Source of the DNA: Penicillium oxalicum
Taxonomy: Eukaryota; Ascomycota; Eurotiomycetes; Eurotiales; Aspergillaceae
Direction: 5' to 3'
Length of the DNA stretch: 64,000 nucleotides
Assembly: GCF_001723175.1 (NCBI RefSeq)
Contig: NC_064656.1
Coordinates: 310,001 to 374,000, forward strand
Part shown: positions 59,263-64,000 of the stretch, in pieces
Numbering within the stretch: the stretch's first letter is position 1
Layout: the number at the start of each line of letters is the position of its first letter
Position numbers and translations under genes: made by a program
The notes under the pieces: model-generated
The model's database searches: none
What the model was told of the DNA's origin: nothing
What the model saw: the letters and a program-made list of their open reading frames with translations, nothing else

Positions 59263-60243
59263 TTTTGCGATCCACCTGTATTTTTGTGGCAGCAACAGTC
59301 TGCCTTCTCTTAGCGCTATCATGGGGCGGCACTACATATGCATGGCACAACGCCCGCATCGTCGTCCGGCTAACCACCGCGGGTGTGTTATTCTGCTCGT
59401 TCTACGCCATCGAACGCTGGAAGAAGGATAACGCTATGATTCTTTGACGATTACTTCGCAGGCGAAGCATAGGTGCAGCTATCTTATTTGGCATCTGCCT
59501 CGGAGGCATGTTCTTTGTATGCATTCCCAACACAGACTCCGCCCTGGATCCTGCGAATCAAGACATTACTCATCGTTTTAGGTCAATGTTTACTGCATAC
59601 GCGAATACCGAATAAATAAGAATGGCCGGATCATTTCTAATCAAGACTTTAAGCGCTGTGGTTCCAACTGGTCAACAACTTTTCTGCCGTGGAATTCGCG
59701 ATCCTAGTTATGCCATTCATGTTCCGTGTCGTCGGCGGACTCGTATCCGCTGGCTTTGGGACCGCTGCAACGGGATACTACACACCTTTCGTCTACGCCG
59801 GCTCAATCCTCATGTTGATCGGCACTGGTTTGCTGACAACTGTCCAGCCTCATCCGACCTCGCGGGCTGAATGGATCGGATTCCAGATTTTGTGTGGAGT
59901 CGGAATCAGCTTCGGAGAGGAACAAGGAATCTATATGGTGCAGACAACCCTCCCCGAACAGGATGTAGCAATTGACGTTGGCATCATTCCCTTCGCACAA
60001 ACATTTGGTGGGACTCTCTTTGTGTCAGTGGCGCAGACTGTTTTCCTAAAGAACATCAGCGAAGCACTCAAAATGATGGCCCCGAATCTGGATCCTCAGA
60101 GTGTTCTCAATAGTGCATCCGCAGGCTCTGCTCAGACTCCACGAGCATTACAAGCAGTGTACGCCCCAGCAATCAAAAACGCTCTCCGGGCTGGCATCCA
60201 TGATATTGGCAACTGTCTCAAGTTTAGATGCCTTGCTGTATGA
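59263..60243 (+). pseudogene. Truncated MFS multidrug-efflux (DHA2, 14-TM) pseudogene
   Basis: Only the C-terminal half of a 14-helix drug:H+ antiporter is present, in several frames. The first piece (59265-59447) reads LLLALSWGGTTYAWHNARIV, typical of the family; a second frame near 59470-59520 reads RSIGAAILFGICLGGMFFV. The longest piece (59689-60243) covers the last helices: VVGGLVSAGFGTAATGYYTP, ILCGVGISFGEEQGIYMVQT, LPEQDVAIDVGIIPFAQTFG, then GTLFVSVAQTVFLKN. The N-terminal motifs (helices 1-6) are not found upstream. Stops and frame changes between pieces show loss of function. It may mark the remains of a lost secondary-metabolite or resistance locus, but no other such gene is seen here. 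Confidence 0.8.
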
Positions 60244-60849
60244 TTGGAAAAGTTTCAAGGCGAAGGATGATAATGGAAACAATGGACCTAGCAGGGACCG
60301 AGGAGCAGAGCAGGAGGCACCGGTTCGAACAGAGGGAAAGAAGGTGTAAGAAGTTTACTAGTGCCATAGGACTAATGCGCGCATTGCATAGAAATTTACT
60401 TATTTCATGATTCAGACTACTATCGATGTGTCGGGTCGAGTCAATAGTGATGTCTACTCAAGATGAAAAGTGATTCGAAATGGAGTCCGGCCAGAGAAAG
60501 GTAAGACTCAGCGTAAAAGGCTTTGAAATTTATATATATTGATAAAACCGCTTGCATCAACTCGAGTCTGGAAGCGCCCCTTACTAGGTAGAACGACTTT
60601 TGTGGAACGTTGAAAAAGAGAAGACGTTGCTTGAACTCTGACGTTTCAAGTCCTGAAGATGATAGCCAAACTACTTGTTGGATTTTTTTTTTAAAAAAGC
60701 TCCTCATTCATGAAGGGAAAAAATGTTCATTGACATTGTGGGGTGTGGAAACAAGTCAAAAATAGTCGAGGTTGCGAAGAGGTATAATGTACAATGAAAT
60801 ATCGAGAACTGGGGTTGTAAAATTGTCCAGAGCATGGTCAAAGGCACAA
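60244..60849. other. Intergenic, nothing recognised
   Basis: The 3' flank of the pex6 gene. Contains a poly-T/A tract near 60685-60696. No ORF called. Confidence 0.5.
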
Positions 60850-63800
60850 TTACTCAACCTCTTCCATGGGATTGGCAAGATGTTGGGTGCGAACGATGTA
60901 ATCGTCCTCTTCCTCGTCCTCTTCCATCCGGCCATCAGTCATATCTTCATCATCACCTTCCAATGAGGCATCAGAGTCGCCATTCACTGCTGAACTCTTG
61001 CCCTTCTTGCCAGCAGCAACCTTGCCTTTGCCCTTGCTGCTACTAATCGAGTGGCTACTGGGGCTGCGAACAGCGCCACCGGGCCATTGCTTCAAGCCCT
61101 TGATCCGGCCGTGGATACTGCCGATCATAGCGCCATCACCATTACTGGTGGGCGACCCCAATGGGACAGGTGAGCCAGTCGTGTCACGATTAAATGCTTC
61201 CATGGCCTCTGCTATCGTCTGAGAACCGTTGTTGGCGGTATCCTGCTTCTTGTCGACCGACTCGAATGTTTGGCGGATTCTTTCAAAGTGCTCTAGTTCC
61301 TTGGCGCTGCAAGAGGTTAGCCTCCCCAAAAAATATACAGAAGTTTCAGTTGGGAACTATGATTCAAAACTTACCTGACACTGGGCACGAGTTCCCCTTG
61401 CGCGGAGAGGAAGTCTTCTTCCGTCACCGTCACAGAAACGTCCTCGGGTGTTGCCAGGTGGTCAAAAAAGTAAGCAGTGGAGACAGGTCCACCAGGGAGC
61501 TGTCGGATCTTTTCATCGACGGCGGTCGACTTTCTCGTAATCGCTTTGAGCATGGCATCAGAGCAAAGCGCGTACAGGTCAGCACCGGTATACGTGAGAG
61601 GGAGGCGTTCTGCCACACGGTCCAAAGACACATCCGGGTTGAGTGCAAACTTTCGAGTAAGGGCCTCGAGAATGGTTGCCTGCTTTCGGTGCGTATCAGA
61701 CACACCCAGATACAACATTTTGTCGAAACGACCTGGACGCAGCAGGGCTGAATCCAGCAAGTCAGGACGGTTGGTCGCACCGATAACGAAGACGCCGCCG
61801 CTGTTTTCCTCGCCACCGTTCATGCCATCCAGCTCAGCGAGCAACTGACTGACAATACGATCCATGACACCGCCACTGTCTCCCTGGTTGCCACGCTTGG
61901 GCGCAACAGAGTCCAGCTCGTCAAAGAAGACAACACATGGCCGGGCGTCACGCGCACGTTGGAAGACTCTGCGAACATTCGCCTCAGATTCACCAATATA
62001 CATATTGAGCAATTCTGGCCCCTTCACTGAGAAGAAGTTCAGAGAGAACTCGGTCGCAATGGCCTTGGCCAAAAGTGTTTTGCCAGTTCCTGGAGGCCCG
62101 TAGAATAGAATACCACTGCGTTTCTTCATACCCTTGGCAAAAAGCTCTGGGCGTTCAAGAGGGAGCTGGATCGTTTCAATGAGAGCATCTTTAACGTTTG
62201 TCAAGCCACCAACGTCCTCCCAGCTGACGTTGGGGATCTTAGGTGCACCGATAGAATCAGCAAAGTTCTTGCGAGCCGCCTCCACAGCAAAGTCGAAATC
62301 GGCCTTTGTAACTCCACGAGCGCCATCTCCGCCAGCGACGAGAACATCTCTCACGCATACTTCTTGGCCAGAAAGCTGCTTCGTTGCTGCTTCGGCAAGT
62401 GCCTCGAGGCGAGCGGTGCGCGCAGTCGCAGCTCGCTCAACGACGTCCACAAGATCTCCGGCGACCAAAGCAGCAGTTTTGAGTGCCACGGTTCCCAGAT
62501 CGACATCGGCAGCCAGTTTAATCCCACGCTCCGCGACCACGTTGCGTAGGATACCCTCTCGCTCCTTCTCCTCGGGTGCACCCATCTCGAACTCGTGGGT
62601 GAAAAGACTGCGAATCCCCTCTGGAATTTGCTCCACGTCAGTCGTGGTGGCGATAATGACTCGAGCCTCCCCAAGAATCTCATTCATAGCAGTCACAATA
62701 CGGTCCGCTGTCAAGACCTCGATGTGCTTTATCAGCAAAGCAGTGCAGTTTGCACCGCAGTGAAACGCGCGTTCGGCACGAGCTTTGAGGTATGCCTCGG
62801 TCTTCACGTCACCACCATTCGCACCACCTTCGGTAAGAATGTCATAGGCATCGATGGGGAATGTGTGAAGGCCAATATCTGCACAGGCGCGTGTTGCGAC
62901 AGTTGCCTTGCCAATGTGTCGCTGCTGGGATTTCAACAGAATGACAACGGGCTTCATGCCTAGCTGAATGGCCCTCGGGCTCGTGGCAGCAGCCATCAAG
63001 TCACGAATCCGGGGCTGTAAGGGGCCCGTGAAGCCTTGTGGGAGATCCGTCACAATTCCATGGGGAGCCATGGCTTCACTAGGTGTCTTGGGGACAGTCT
63101 TGACGCCAAGCCAGTACTCCCAGCCGTTACCCATGTTGCCAGGCACACGACTGACATCGCTCCCCGCCTGGACCATCCGGGTGCTGCTAGGATCGATGAC
63201 CGCAACGCCTCCCCACATGTCCTCGCCCGCTTCATCCACTTCTTCTGTGCTGGTGGGGGCTACATGGCCTACGCGGAACCAGGCGACACCAACCTGACGG
63301 GGTTCCCGACCACCTCCAGACTTGCTCTCCTGGCTCAGCTTAGCTGTAATGTCATCTTCTGGGCCAGCACCTTCACCCGCCGCTGTACCAGAAAACACAG
63401 CGCGGCCCAATCCTTCATCCACGTGAATACCGACAAGATCGCCACTTTTCAAGATCCGTCGCCGAGACTCAAAGTACTGTTTCAACCCAGCAAAAAGGGC
63501 CGGCTGAAGAACTCGGTCCATCGACAAGGGTGTGGAAATCTTGAGAAGGGTGACCTCCTTCGCCAATGGTGGGTTCTTGATAGAGCTATTCTTCATGTGA
63601 TGCAAAAGACCCGGTTTTGTGATGTTGGTGGCAGTCGCAAAATTCATTGGAGAGATGCGGAGATATTTGGGATTTTCGATATTACTGAGCAGCATTGGAG
63701 GGACAAAGACCGACGGTGTAAGACGTGTTGGACCCAAGTGCGAGATACTTGAGCGACGATCGCCCGCTTGGTTGATGGCGTAGCGTGGCTTGGCTGATGG

Positions 63801-64000
63801 AAGACCGGGCAGGCCAAACACCTTGACGGGTCGCCAATCTCCCGCTTCCTCTGTCATGTCATTGTTGAGACTGCCAAACTTGAGCGATGCGAACATATTT
63901 TGTTGCGGCTCCTCGGCGGCCTCAATTTTGACCCAGTCGCCAGAGAAGCAGCCGATCTTGGCAAGCGTGTTAATGTCGACAAAGATGAACGAATCCACAT
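60850..64000 (-). CDS. pex6: Peroxisomal AAA ATPase Pex6 (5' end missing)
   Basis: Two exons visible: 61375 to the window edge, and 60850-61306, joined by a 68-nt intron (GTAAGT...TTGCAG) splitting a Ser codon in PSVSAKELEHF. The 5' part of the gene lies outside the window; about 1,027 residues are visible. The D1 ATPase region is degenerate (KSQQRHIGKATVATRA in place of Walker A), normal for Pex6. D2 is intact: WEDVGGLTNVKDALIETI, Walker A GPPGTGKTLLAKAIA, Walker B CVVFFDELDSVAPKRG, and the second region of homology GATNRPDLLDSALLRPGRFD. With Pex1 it forms the hexameric motor that pulls ubiquitinated Pex5 from the peroxisome membrane. The last exon is a low-complexity tail with a Lys/Gly/Ser-rich part and an acidic run (EEDEEEDDY). 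Confidence 0.95.

Noticed and set aside
62134..62763. 209-codon plus-strand ORF antisense to pex6
   Set aside because: Ser/Ala/Thr-rich sequence produced by the codon bias of pex6 on the opposite strand.

Overview
The window is nuclear DNA of a filamentous ascomycete. The genes carry short introns (about 60-160 nt) with GTAAGT/GTATGT donors, compact intergenic spaces and conserved housekeeping genes of Eurotiales type; I infer Aspergillaceae, probably Penicillium, from general gene character rather than from a diagnostic marker. There are no bacterial-style operons, CRISPR arrays, rRNA or recognisable tRNA genes. Exon coordinates were deduced by matching reading frames across splice sites.

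Left part (0-11.5 kb): an Inn1/Fic1-like C2 cytokinesis protein (-), the ribosome-biogenesis WD40 protein Utp15 (+), the AMPK/Snf1 catalytic subunit (+, three exons), and a small uncharacterised ORF (-).

Region 12.8-21.1 kb is the most unusual part. Four copies of one gene family lie in the same orientation: an intact two-exon copy (12828-14225), a short relic (about 15487-15710), a longer pseudogene with three stops and a frameshift (16745-17832), and an intact single-exon copy (19580-21100). All carry remnants of the same core, with a possible Cys/His metal site and a C-terminal motif reading FPDIEILPTF in the best-preserved copies. The family resembles fungal proteins often annotated 'ORP1-like'; its function is unknown to me.

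Middle (23-45 kb): a secreted GH30 endo-beta-1,6-glucanase; PAPS reductase and phosphoserine phosphatase as a divergent pair that both feed cysteine synthesis; mitochondrial lipoyl synthase; a 740-aa Ser-rich hypothetical protein; the WD40 protein Ipi3; a small hydrophilic hypothetical protein; a MOT1-type molybdate transporter; and an APC-superfamily amino acid/choline-type permease.

Right part (45-64 kb) is looser and more accessory: a secreted protein of unknown function, an MFS sugar transporter, a REX4-like exonuclease next to a decayed copy of itself, a small membrane protein, a probably frameshifted Cys-rich secreted ORF, and a truncated MFS drug-efflux pseudogene. It ends with PEX6 (-), whose 5' end runs off the window.

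Functional threads: ribosome biogenesis (Utp15, Ipi3), carbon regulation (Snf1), sulfur/serine/lipoate metabolism (PAPS reductase, SerB, lipoyl synthase), peroxisome biogenesis (Pex6), and repeated local duplication followed by decay.
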